Source: Streptomyces sp. NBC_00236 (lineage in GTDB: Bacteria > Actinomycetota > Actinomycetes > Streptomycetales > Streptomycetaceae). Taken from it: 64,000 nucleotides of DNA. The stretch covers positions 4,898,001-4,962,000 of the forward strand of contig NZ_CP108100.1 of NCBI RefSeq assembly GCF_036195045.1. Reading direction: 5' to 3'. Shown piece by piece: positions 39,580 to 48,761 of this stretch; within the stretch, counting starts at the first letter, position 1, and each line of letters begins with the position of its first letter. The notes below the pieces were generated by a model that made no database searches, was not told where the DNA came from, and was given only the letters and a program-made list of their open reading frames with translations. Position numbers and translations under genes: made by a program.

Positions 39580-42540
39580 TCAGACTCCCACACTGGCGCG
39601 CAGAAGCGTACGCACCTCTTCCGCCTCGGGGGAGTCGAGCGTCTCGAAGATGGCCAGGGCCTCGCGCCAGCAGACCTGGGCGCGGCCCGTCTGGCCGATG
39701 CCTGCCAATGAACTGCCCAGCACGGTGAGCACGTTGGCACGCCGCCACTCACCGCCTATACCGCGCAGGACCGTGAGGGCGACCTCGGCCCCGGCCGCGG
39801 CCTGCGCGGGCCGGTCGGCCGCGATGTCGACCTCGGCAAGGCGGAAGAGCGCCATGCCCTCCCAGAGCCGCTGCCGGCTGTCCTTGAAGACCTGGTAAGC
39901 CTGGTGCAGGCTCTCCGCCGCGGCGTCCAGCTGCCCGCTCTGCGTGAGTGCCAGGCCCAGCGCGTAGCGGCCGTTGGCACCCTTGAGCGCATGGTCCATC
40001 TCGTCGTACATCGCGGTTCCCTGACGCGCCAGCGAGACGGCCGTCGGCGTCCGGCCCATCGCCAGATGGACGCGCGACAGATTGCACAGGGCGGAAGCCT
40101 GACCGGGAAGGTCGTCGAGGTCGCGGAACTGCTCTATGGCACGGGCCAGATGTCTCTCGCCCTCCGTGTGCCGGTTCTCGTAGAGGGAGATGATGCCGAG
40201 CAGGTTGCTCGCCCAGCAGGCGGGCAGCGGGTCCTGCGCGATGCCCGACAGGTGCAGCACCCGGCTGCACTCCTCGGTGGTCAGGTCGAAGCGGCCGGAG
40301 ACGTGGTGCACGTTGGCCAGGATGAGCAGGGCGCGGCCCTCCGACCTGGCGTCACCGGCGAGTTGCGCGGCCGCCGCGGCCGCGGTCACGGTCGCCTCGT
40401 ATTCCTTGGAGATGGCGCCGGACTCCGCGAGATCGATGGCGATCCACAGCAGGTCGACCGCCCGGGAGAGCGTTCTGCCCCCGGCGGACTGCCGGGCGCA
40501 GGCGAGCAGGGTGCCGGCCTCGGCGTACAGCCAGTCCTGTGCCTCGCGTCGTCCGGCGAACCCGAGGCCGGGGTACGAGGTTGCCGTGAGGTGGTTGACC
40601 AGGGTGTCGCCCGGCTTCTCCATCGCGCTGACCTTCGCGACCGTCGCCAGATAGAAGTCCAGCAGCCGCGACAGCGCCAGCTCCCGCTCCTCCGGAGCCT
40701 CCTCGTCCCGCTCCGCGCACGAACGCGCGTAGAGGCGCACCAGGTCGTGGTACCGGTAGCGGCCCGGGGCCGCCGACTCCAGAAGGCTCGTGTCGACCAG
40801 CGCCTCCAGGAGGTCCTCCGCCGTATGCACCTCCAGGTTCAGCAGGGCCGCCGCCGCTGCCAGGGAGATGTCCGGGCCGTCCGCGAGGCCCAGGAGGCGG
40901 AAGGCGCGGGCCTGGGGCGGTTCCAGCTGGCCGTAGCCGAGTTCGAACGTGGCCTTCACCGCGAGGTCGCCCGCCTGGAGCTCGTCCAGCCGGCGCCGCT
41001 CGTCCGCGAGCTTCGCGGCCAGCACCGAGACCGTCCAGGTGCGGCGGGCCGCCAGCCGGGAGGCCGCGATGCGGATGGCGAGGGGGAGGAAGCCGCAGGC
41101 GGCCACCACGTCGAGGGCCGCCTCGCGCTCGGAGTTGATGCGCTCCTCGCCCACGATCCGGGTGAAGAGCTGGAGCGCCTCCTCGGGGGACATCACGTCG
41201 AGGTCGACCAGGTGAGCGCCCGCCAGGTCGACCATCCGGACCCGGCTGGTGACCAGCGCCGCGCAGCCCGCCGTGCCGGGCAGCAGGGGGCGGATCTGGG
41301 CCGCGTCATGCGCGTTGTCCAGGAGGATCAGGATGCGGCGGCCGTCCAGCGTGGAGCGGTAGAGGGCGGCGCGTTCGTCCAGGGAGTCGGGGATCGCGGA
41401 GTCCGCCGTGCCCAGGGCCCGCAGGAACGCGCCGAGCACCGTCTCCGGCTCGGCGGCGCGGGCGCCCGCGCCCTGGAGGTCTACGTAGAGCTGCCCGTCG
41501 GGGAAGTGCGGGCGGGCCTGGTGGGCGACGTGCACGGCGAGGGTCGTCTTGCCGACGCCGCCGATGCCGGCGAGGGCGGAGACGGCCATGACGGAACCCT
41601 CCGCCGTGGCCAGGCGGTCGCCCAGCTCGCGGACGAAGGAGGAGCGTCCGGTGAAGTCCGGGACCGTGGCGGGGAGCTGCGCCGGGCGGACCGGTGCGGC
41701 GGCCGGAGTGGGTTCGTCCGCCGGGCGGGCCAGGTCCTCGTCCGCCTGGAGGATGCGCTGCTGGAGCGTGGCGAGTTCGGGGCGCGGGTCGACGCCCAGT
41801 TCCTCGGAGAGCAGCCGCCGGGTGTCGGCGTAGACGGCGAGGGCCTCCGCCTGGCGGCCGCTGCGGTACAGGGCCACCATCAGGAGTTCCCGCAGCCGTT
41901 CGCGCAGCGGGTGCGCGGCGGTGAGCGCGGTCAGTTCGGAGACGGCCTCCGCGTGGCAGCCGACCTCCAGGTCCAGGTCGAGGCGGGTCTCGGTGAGCTG
42001 GAGCCGCCACTCCTCCAGCCGGGAGCGCTGGTATTCCGCGTACGGGCCGGGCACCGAGGCGAGGGCCTCGCCGTCCCAGAGGCCGAGCGCCTCGTTCAGC
42101 AGGGTCCGGGCCCTGCAGCGGTCGCCCGAGGCCCGGGCCTTCTCCGCGTCGGCGGCCCGGTCCTGGGCCACGGTCAGGTCGAGCGCCTCGGGCCCGATCC
42201 GCATCGCGTACCCGCCGGAATCGCTCGCCAGGGTCGACGGGCCCAGGGTCTTGCGGAGGCGTGAGGCGTAGGTGCGCACCGCGGCCAGGGCCTGGGAGGG
42301 CGGGTCCTCGCCCCAGATGGCGTCGATGAGTTCGGCGGCCGTCGCGGTGCGGCCGCCTCTGAGCAGCAGAGCCGTCAGCAGGGCGCGCTGCTGGGGTGAG
42401 CCGGAGGGCAGTGACTCCTCGCCCCGCCGGGCCCGCACCGGGCCGAGCAGGGAAAAGTGCAGCCCGGCCTCCTCCACCGTCGCCCGGTCCGGGGCGCGTT
42501 GCTCCGGAACACGTACCCGTGGCCCGTCGTCACGGCCCAT
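39580..42540 (-). CDS. afsR: AfsR global regulator (SARP, NB-ARC, TPR)
   Basis: ATG 42540 follows AAGGAGACAG; 986 residues, close to the 993 of S. coelicolor AfsR. Residues about 27-110 are the SARP winged-helix DNA-binding domain (LHFSLLGPVRARRG ... VRTYASRLRKTLG), 115-265 the BTAD domain, and about 325 onward the NTPase with Walker A GIGGVGKTT and ILILLDNAHD Walker B. The C-terminal 300 residues are TPRs. AfsR binds DNA as a SARP, is phosphorylated by AfsK and activates afsS; both genes are in this window. Confidence 0.95.
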   Translation of the reverse strand: MGRDDGPRVRVPEQRAPDRATVEEAGLHFSLLGPVRARRGEESLPSGSPQQRALLTALLLRGGRTATAAELIDAIWGEDPPSQALAAVRTYASRLRKTLGPSTLASDSGGYAMRIGPEALDLTVAQDRAADAEKARASGDRCRARTLLNEALGLWDGEALASVPGPYAEYQRSRLEEWRLQLTETRLDLDLEVGCHAEAVSELTALTAAHPLRERLRELLMVALYRSGRQAEALAVYADTRRLLSEELGVDPRPELATLQQRILQADEDLARPADEPTPAAAPVRPAQLPATVPDFTGRSSFVRELGDRLATAEGSVMAVSALAGIGGVGKTTLAVHVAHQARPHFPDGQLYVDLQGAGARAAEPETVLGAFLRALGTADSAIPDSLDERAALYRSTLDGRRILILLDNAHDAAQIRPLLPGTAGCAALVTSRVRMVDLAGAHLVDLDVMSPEEALQLFTRIVGEERINSEREAALDVVAACGFLPLAIRIAASRLAARRTWTVSVLAAKLADERRRLDELQAGDLAVKATFELGYGQLEPPQARAFRLLGLADGPDISLAAAAALLNLEVHTAEDLLEALVDTSLLESAAPGRYRYHDLVRLYARSCAERDEEAPEERELALSRLLDFYLATVAKVSAMEKPGDTLVNHLTATSYPGLGFAGRREAQDWLYAEAGTLLACARQSAGGRTLSRAVDLLWIAIDLAESGAISKEYEATVTAAAAAAQLAGDARSEGRALLILANVHHVSGRFDLTTEECSRVLHLSGIAQDPLPACWASNLLGIISLYENRHTEGERHLARAIEQFRDLDDLPGQASALCNLSRVHLAMGRTPTAVSLARQGTAMYDEMDHALKGANGRYALGLALTQSGQLDAAAESLHQAYQVFKDSRQRLWEGMALFRLAEVDIAADRPAQAAAGAEVALTVLRGIGGEWRRANVLTVLGSSLAGIGQTGRAQVCWREALAIFETLDSPEAEEVRTLLRASVGV

Positions 42541-42720
42541 TGCTGTCTCCTTGTCCTGCTCTGTGCGCTGCCCGGCACCTGGCATTTATCCGGATTCACC
42601 TGGACCATCCGGATTGCTCCATACCGTTGGTATCGCCGTCAACAGTCTGCCTTGTGAACGGGGCGCGCGTCAGCAGTGGGTGACTCTCTGCACAAGCCCT
42701 CGACAACGATTGTGGAACGG

Positions 42721-42754
42721 GGCCCCGTCGCGGGGCCTGTCCGGAGTTCCGGAC
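42721..42754. other. two adjacent hairpins upstream of the amidohydrolase
   Basis: GGCCCCG-TCG-CGGGGCC (42721-42737) is immediately followed by GTCCGG-AGTT-CCGGAC (42739-42754). They lie between the divergent afsR (start 42540) and amidohydrolase (start 42803). They could be promoter-proximal structures; no transcript end is expected here, so their role is unclear. Confidence 0.5.
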
Positions 42755-42766
42755 GGGTCCCAACAG

Positions 42767-42781
42767 CTGACGGTTCGTCAG
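42767..42781. promoter_or_regulatory. 15-bp palindromic operator, copy 4
   Basis: CTGACGGTTCGTCAG is a perfect CTGACG-N3-CGTCAG palindrome, 21 bases upstream of the amidohydrolase start. It is the cleanest of the four copies and links this gene to the acyl-CoA genes at 25-38 kb. Confidence 0.68.
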
Positions 42782-42802
42782 ATCAGCGCTACCTTGGTAC
42801 AC

Positions 42803-44035
42803 ATGGAGACCTTCCCGAAGATCATCTCGGTGGACGACCACACGGTGGAGCCCGCTCATGTCTGGCGGGACCGGCTCCCGTCCAAGTACGCGGACTCCGG
42901 TCCGCGCATCGTCCGGGCGCCGCTCAAGGAAATGACCTTCATGGGCGGCAAGTTCGCGCCCGTGATGGGTGCGAAGGGGGACGACGGGCCGATCGGCGAC
43001 TGGTGGGTGTACGAGGACCTGCACCGCCCGCTCACCCGGCTCGACACCGCCGTCGGCTACGACCGGGACGAGATCAAGCTCGAAGTCATCACGTACGAGC
43101 AGATGCGTCCCGGCTCGTTCTCGGTGCCCGAGCGGCTCGCCGACATGGACGTCAACCACGTCCAGTCCGCCCTCTGCTTCCCGACCTTCCCCCGCTTCTG
43201 CGGCCAGACCTTCACCGAGGCGAAGGACCGCGAACTGGGCCTGCTCGGGGTGCGCGCGTACAACGACTGGATGGTCGAGGAGTGGTGCGGGCCCGACGCG
43301 CACGGCCGGCTCATCCCGCTCACCCTGGTCCCGCTCTGGGACGCGCGGCTGGCGGCCGACGAGGTCCGGCGCAATGCCGCGCGCGGGGTGCGGGCCGTGG
43401 CGTTCTCCGAGATACCGCCGCATCTCGGGCTGCCGTCCATCCACACGGACGACTGGGACCCGTTCCTCCAGGCCTGCGACGAGACGGGGACGGTGATCGC
43501 CATGCACATCGGCTCGTCCTCGAAGATGCCGTCCACCTCCGCCGACGCCCCGCCGGCCGTCGGTTCCACCATCACCTTCGCCAACTGCTGCTTCTCGATG
43601 GTCGACTGGCTGATGAGCGGCAAGTTCGAACGCTTCCCGAACCTGCGGATCATGTACGCGGAGGGCCAGATCGGCTGGATCCCGTACATCCTGGAACGCG
43701 CCGACGTCGTCTGGGAGGAGAACCGCGCCTGGGGCGGAGTGGCCGACAAGGTCCACCGTCCGCCGTCGGAGCTGTTCACCGAGCACGTCTACGGCTGCTT
43801 CTTCGACGACGCCTTCGGGCTGAAGAACCTGGACTCGATCGGGGTGGGGAACGTCCTGTACGAGACGGACTACCCGCACTCCGACTCGACCTGGCCCAAG
43901 TCCCGCGAGGTCGGTGAGGCACAGATGGGGCACCTGGACGCCGATGTCGTGGACCGCATCGTGCGCCGCAACGCGATCGACCTGCTGGGGCTGACCGACG
44001 ACGGGCTCTGGGCGGGGCCCGGCACCGGCGCGTGA
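42803..44035 (+). CDS. metal-dependent amidohydrolase (ACMSD-type, amidohydrolase_2)
   Basis: ATG 42803 gives 410 residues. SVDDHTVEPAHVWRDRLP is the N-terminal metal site region (with D-D-H replacing the usual H-x-H), and AMHIGSSSK, MYAEGQIGWIPYILERAD and YETDYPHSDSTWP supply the other ligands of the amidohydrolase_2 barrel. Such enzymes decarboxylate or hydrolyse ring-cleavage products; relatives occur in actinobacterial steroid or aromatic catabolism. No clear RBS is seen; the operator lies just upstream. Confidence 0.88.
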   Translation: METFPKIISVDDHTVEPAHVWRDRLPSKYADSGPRIVRAPLKEMTFMGGKFAPVMGAKGDDGPIGDWWVYEDLHRPLTRLDTAVGYDRDEIKLEVITYEQMRPGSFSVPERLADMDVNHVQSALCFPTFPRFCGQTFTEAKDRELGLLGVRAYNDWMVEEWCGPDAHGRLIPLTLVPLWDARLAADEVRRNAARGVRAVAFSEIPPHLGLPSIHTDDWDPFLQACDETGTVIAMHIGSSSKMPSTSADAPPAVGSTITFANCCFSMVDWLMSGKFERFPNLRIMYAEGQIGWIPYILERADVVWEENRAWGGVADKVHRPPSELFTEHVYGCFFDDAFGLKNLDSIGVGNVLYETDYPHSDSTWPKSREVGEAQMGHLDADVVDRIVRRNAIDLLGLTDDGLWAGPGTGA

Positions 44036-44041
44036 ACGGGG

Positions 44042-44084
44042 GAGGGGCGGGGACGGGCCGCACGCGGGCCCGCCCCCACCCCTC
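44042..44084. terminator. bidirectional terminator, amidohydrolase/MerR
   Basis: GAGGGGCGGGG (44042-44052) pairs with CCCCCACCCCTC (44073-44084) with one mismatch, enclosing a second GGGCC/GGCCC stem. It lies between the convergent amidohydrolase and MerR genes. Confidence 0.65.
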
Positions 44085-44095
44085 GCCCATGGTCC

Positions 44096-44923
44096 TCAGG
44101 CCCGGGTCACCGGCTCCTGGAGCTCCGTCACCCACTTCTCCCGGTCCTCGGGGCACTCCAGATTGATCTCGCGCGCGTACCCCGCCGAGCGGTAGCCGCT
44201 CGCCTCGATCCCCCGGGCCAGGGTCTGCGCCGTCGGCAGGATCCCGTCCATGGAGCCCCGGTGGACGATGGTCGCCGCCTCGACCGGCGGCAGCTCGATC
44301 ACCGCGACCCCGGTGTCACCCAGCGGCCCGACCGGAGCCGAGACCGTCACCCCGGCATGGACGACGATCGCGCCGCCGCCCTCCGGGGCGTCCTCGTAAC
44401 GGGCGATCCCCGGGCCCGTGGGGCGCACCCCGGCCTCGTCCAGCAGCGGGAAGAGCCGCTCGTACAGCGGGCTGATCACCGGCGTGATCTCCTCCGGTCC
44501 GTACCCCGCGGCCACGGCGGTCAGCTCCGCGACCCGTACCGCCGGGACGTACCTGATCACGACATCGTCCATGGACATGTGTCCCTCGCTCTCGATCGAC
44601 CGGAGCCTCGCCTCGACCTGTGCCAGCCGGGCCGCCGCCGCGGCCATCGCCGCCTCCAGCTCCACGCGTCGCAGCCGCAGCATTCCGCGCAGCTCCTCCG
44701 GGCCCACCTCCTCGTCGAGGACGGCCCGCACCTGCTGGAGCGTGAAGCCGAGGTCCTTGAGGGCGATGATCCGGTTGAGCCGGGCGAGCTGGGCGGCGCC
44801 GTAGTAGCGGTAGCCGGTGGCCGGGTCGGTACGGTCGGGGGGCAGCAGTCCGACGGCGTCGTAGTGACGCAGCATCCGGGCCGACACCCGTCCGTACCTG
44901 GCGAAGTCTCCGATGGTGAACAT
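44096..44923 (-). CDS. MerR-family regulator with GyrI-like effector domain
   Basis: The 275-residue protein has a MerR HTH (FTIGDFARYGRVSARMLRHYDAVGLLPPDR, residues 2-31 and onward), a dimerisation helix (about 75-115), and a GyrI-like effector-binding domain (120-275; VRYVPAVRVAELTAVAAGYG-type motif). This is the BltR/TipA-like multidrug-sensing layout. No efflux gene is adjacent, so its target is unknown; the MFS genes lie elsewhere. Confidence 0.9.
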   Translation of the reverse strand: MFTIGDFARYGRVSARMLRHYDAVGLLPPDRTDPATGYRYYGAAQLARLNRIIALKDLGFTLQQVRAVLDEEVGPEELRGMLRLRRVELEAAMAAAAARLAQVEARLRSIESEGHMSMDDVVIRYVPAVRVAELTAVAAGYGPEEITPVISPLYERLFPLLDEAGVRPTGPGIARYEDAPEGGGAIVVHAGVTVSAPVGPLGDTGVAVIELPPVEAATIVHRGSMDGILPTAQTLARGIEASGYRSAGYAREINLECPEDREKWVTELQEPVTRA

Positions 44924-45003
44924 GATGTCTCCCAGTGCAAGGCCTCACACGGCGTGAAGGTCAAGCGCCGGCGCTGCGGACGGTGCGCTCCCCCATACAG
45001 GCA

Positions 45004-45043
45004 GGAGCCCCGCTCCTCCGCCGGGGCGGGGGAGCGGGGCTCC
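45004..45043 (-). terminator. terminator of the cold-shock gene
   Basis: GGAGCCCCGCTCC (45004-45016) pairs perfectly with GGAGCGGGGCTCC (45031-45043) around a 14-base loop, 43 bases past the cold-shock stop. Confidence 0.85.
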
Positions 45044-45085
45044 TTGGGTACTGCATTACCGGCCGCGATCGGCCGACCCGGGCAA

Positions 45086-45289
45086 CTAGGCCGGGGTGAC
45101 GTTCTCAGCCTGCGGACCCTTGGGTCCCTGAGTGACGTCGAAGTTCACGACCTGGTTCTCCTCGAGGGAGCGGAACCCGGACGCGTTGATCGCGGAGTAG
45201 TGGACGAAGACATCCGGGCCGCCGCCGTCCTGGGCGATGAAGCCGAAGCCCTTTTCAGCGTTGAACCACTTGACGGTTCCGGTAGCCAT
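45086..45289 (-). CDS. CspA-family cold-shock protein
   Basis: ATG 45289 follows AAGGAGGG; 67 residues, the standard CspA length. RNP1 (KGFGFIAQ) and RNP2 (VFVHYSAI) motifs are intact. These OB-fold proteins bind single-stranded RNA/DNA. As in other csp genes there is a long upstream leader with a stable hairpin (45355-45382). In S. coelicolor a csp gene also precedes mqnA, as I recall. Confidence 0.96.
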   Translation of the reverse strand: MATGTVKWFNAEKGFGFIAQDGGGPDVFVHYSAINASGFRSLEENQVVNFDVTQGPKGPQAENVTPA

Positions 45290-45354
45290 AAGCCCTCCTT
45301 GGGCCAAAGGGTTGCCCTGCTCCAGAACCTGCAAAGAAGTCTGAAAACTACAAA

Positions 45355-45382
45355 AGCCTGCGGGTTACATGCTCCGCAGGCT
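45355..45382 (-). other. hairpin in the cold-shock gene leader region
   Basis: The 365-base gap 45290-45654 between csp and mqnA holds the divergent promoters. AGCCTGCGG (45355-45363) pairs with CCGCAGGCT (45374-45382) around GTTACATGCT. On the minus strand it would lie about 65 bases before the csp start, in a possible temperature-responsive leader. Nothing else definite is visible in the gap. Confidence 0.5.
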
Positions 45383-45645
45383 CTGTACTGCAAGGGAAAC
45401 CAAACTGCAACTTGGCGATGAGCCTAGCACGCAGCATGTGAGGAACGGTAGAGGGAAAGATCACTTCAATCGGATGTTTGGCAGCCGTGCGGATGAGCGC
45501 TCGGGATGCTCCTTCCGGGTGACTCCCGGCCCCTTCCCGAGAGGCCTTCCGAGACCCCTTCGGCGACCATTCCCGGAGCGCCGGAAGAGGGGCCGGCGCG
45601 ACGCCGCGCGCCCCCGGTGAGGCCGTCCGCCGGTCGCGGGTCTAG

Positions 45646-46533
<888 letters not shown>

Positions 46534-46842
46534 CCGTCCATGGGCTCTCCCGCCGCGTGCCGATCGACAACAACTCGCAACCCGTGCGGATGTATGGATA
46601 TCGGTTCGGGTGAATTCGCGGTGAATGGCCGATTGGCGGGAGGCCCGGGGAGAGCGGGAGTGCGTTCGCGGCGTCTCCCCCAATCGAACCGGGGAACGGC
46701 ACATTCACGCCTTTTGTTGTGGTGAATGGCGCCGTTCGTTCCCTTGGGGGCGAAATCGGCGGATGGTTTCCCCTGTGACCCGATGACCTTCGCCCCTAGG
46801 CTTCGGTCGGAGGTCCGGCCGGTCCACAAGGGGAGTCCTCAT
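46534..46842. other. gap between mqnA and the receptor-type kinase gene
   Basis: This 309-base stretch has no gene. It is less GC-rich at its centre (about 46690-46730) and presumably holds the kinase promoter. GGGGAG at about 46830 is the kinase RBS. I saw no strong repeat or terminator. Confidence 0.45.
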
Positions 46843-48624
46843 ATGCAGCCGCTCGAAGCCGGCGAACCGCTGAGCATCGGTGCCTACCGGCTGCTCGGCC
46901 GACTCGGGGCCGGCGGCATGGGCCGGGTGTATCTGGGGCGCAGTGCGGGCGGCCGGACCGTCGCGGTCAAGGTCGTCCACCCGCACTTCGCGCTCGACGA
47001 ACAGTTCCGTGCCCGGTTCCGGCTGGAGGTGGACGCGGCGCGGCGGATCGGCGGGCAGTGGACCGCACCCGTCCTGGACGCCGACCCGGACGCCCCCGTT
47101 CCGTGGGTGGCCCACGGCTACGTGGCAGGGCCGCCGCTCTCGGAGGCCGTCACCGAGCACGGCCCGCTGCCCGAGCAGGCGGTACGCACCCTGGGCGCCG
47201 GGCTCGCCGAGGCGCTGGCCGCCGTCCACGGCCAGGGCCTGATCCACCGGGACGTGAAGCCGTCCAACGTGCTGCTCGCCCTCGACGGCCCCCGGCTGAT
47301 CGACTTCGGTATCGCCCGGGCCATCGACGCCACCGCCTCGCTCACCTCCACCGGCGTCTCGGTCGGCTCGCCCGGCTACATGGCGCCGGAGCAGATCCGC
47401 GGCCTGGACGTCTCGGGGTCGGCCGACGTCTTCTCACTGGGCGCCGTGCTGGCGTACGCGGCGACCGGGTCCGCTCCCTTCCTCGGCGACTCCTCCGCCG
47501 TACTCCTCTACAAGGTGGTGCACGAGGAGCCCGAACTGGGTGAGCTGGAGGGCGGGCTGCGTGACGTCATCGCCTCCTGCCTCGCGAAGGACCCGGCCGG
47601 ACGGCCCACTCCGGCGGAGCTCGCGCGGCAGCTGGTGCCCGGCGGTGCGGCGGCCGCGGTGGCGGCGGGCTGGCTGCCCGGTCCGCTGGTGCGCGAGGTC
47701 AGCAGGTCGGCGGTGGCGCTGCTCGACCTGGAACCGCAGGAAGCGCCGGTGCAGTCGGGGCCGGTGCCGTTCACCCAGGCGTCGTTCGGCTTCAACGGGG
47801 GCCCTGCCCCGGGTGCGTTCGGCCCGCCGGTCGAACCGCAGTCCACGCCCGGCCCGCAGTCCACGCCCGGCCCGTACCCCGCAGCCGGCCCGTACGCCAC
47901 GCCCGGCCCGACCCCGCCGTCGTATCCGCCCACCGCCGGGGCGGGCGGGGTGCCCGGGCAGCGCACCCCCGATCCGCGGTTCACCGTCGGTGTGAGCACC
48001 GAGTCCGGTCCGGGGGAGCGCGGCGGGCGACGGCTGAGCTGCACCGTCGCCCTCGCGGTGGCGGGCGCGCTCGCCGCGGTGACCGTGGGCAGCGCGTTCC
48101 TCTTCGACCTGATGCCGGGCGGCAGCAGTTCCCCCACGGCCGAGCACGGGGGCACCGACACCGGCACCGCCCCGGCCGCCACCCCGTCGGGCAAGGAACC
48201 CACACCCGGACCCTCGGCCTCCGCCACCGGCGGCGCCCGGCAGGTCACCGAGGTCCCCAAGGGCTTCATCGGCACCTGGAAGGGGCCGGTCACCGAGAAG
48301 ACGAGCGGCCAGCCGCACGGCACGCTCACCGCGGTGTTCAAGGAGGGGAAGAAGGGCGCCGACGTCGTCACGATGAACACGACGGTCTCCACCCTCGGCA
48401 TCGAGGTCAGCTGCAACAGCATCGCCTCCCTCACCTCCGGCACCGACAAGGAGCTGACGCTGCGGGAACGCGCCGATCCGGACCGGCCCAGCACCGCGGG
48501 CCTGTGCACGAGCACCGTCTCCGGCGTCCACTTCACCCTCGCCGCCGACGGAACCCTGCGGTACCGGTCGGACGAGCGGGGCGCCGGACTTCCGTACGGC
48601 ACGCTGACCCGGTCCGGCCAATGA
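46843..48624 (+). CDS. receptor-type serine/threonine kinase
   Basis: ATG 46843 follows AGGGGAG. Residues 12-270 are a Hanks kinase (GRLGAGGMGRVYLGRS, VAVKVV, HRDVKPSNVLL, DFGIARA, APEQ). A Pro/Gly linker (280-390), one transmembrane helix (about 397-418) and a 130-residue external domain (FIGTWKGPVTEKTSG ... YGTLTRSG, two Cys) follow; total 593. The external domain probably senses a ligand. Position between mqnA and mqnC is conserved as I recall in S. coelicolor, but a link to menaquinone is unproven. Confidence 0.92.
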   Translation: MQPLEAGEPLSIGAYRLLGRLGAGGMGRVYLGRSAGGRTVAVKVVHPHFALDEQFRARFRLEVDAARRIGGQWTAPVLDADPDAPVPWVAHGYVAGPPLSEAVTEHGPLPEQAVRTLGAGLAEALAAVHGQGLIHRDVKPSNVLLALDGPRLIDFGIARAIDATASLTSTGVSVGSPGYMAPEQIRGLDVSGSADVFSLGAVLAYAATGSAPFLGDSSAVLLYKVVHEEPELGELEGGLRDVIASCLAKDPAGRPTPAELARQLVPGGAAAAVAAGWLPGPLVREVSRSAVALLDLEPQEAPVQSGPVPFTQASFGFNGGPAPGAFGPPVEPQSTPGPQSTPGPYPAAGPYATPGPTPPSYPPTAGAGGVPGQRTPDPRFTVGVSTESGPGERGGRRLSCTVALAVAGALAAVTVGSAFLFDLMPGGSSSPTAEHGGTDTGTAPAATPSGKEPTPGPSASATGGARQVTEVPKGFIGTWKGPVTEKTSGQPHGTLTAVFKEGKKGADVVTMNTTVSTLGIEVSCNSIASLTSGTDKELTLRERADPDRPSTAGLCTSTVSGVHFTLAADGTLRYRSDERGAGLPYGTLTRSGQ

Positions 48625-48666
48625 CCCGGAGCAGGGCTGGCGTACGCTGAACCGGTCCGAAAGGGA

Positions 48667-48719
48667 CTGTGTCGGGTCCCGGGGCCGCCCTTCGGGCGAC
48701 GACGGGGAACCCGGCACAG
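48667..48719 (+). other. structured leader or terminator before mqnC
   Basis: CTGTGTCGGGTCCC pairs with the region ending ACCCGGCACAG (one wobble, one mismatch), enclosing CGCC-CTTCG-GGCG, a stem with a C(UUCG)G tetraloop. It lies 43 bases after the kinase stop and 43 bases before mqnC, so it is either the kinase terminator or a structured mqnC leader. Confidence 0.55.
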
Positions 48720-48761
48720 ACCCTACGATCCGTTGAAGAACCGCCGAAAGGTGACAGCCCG

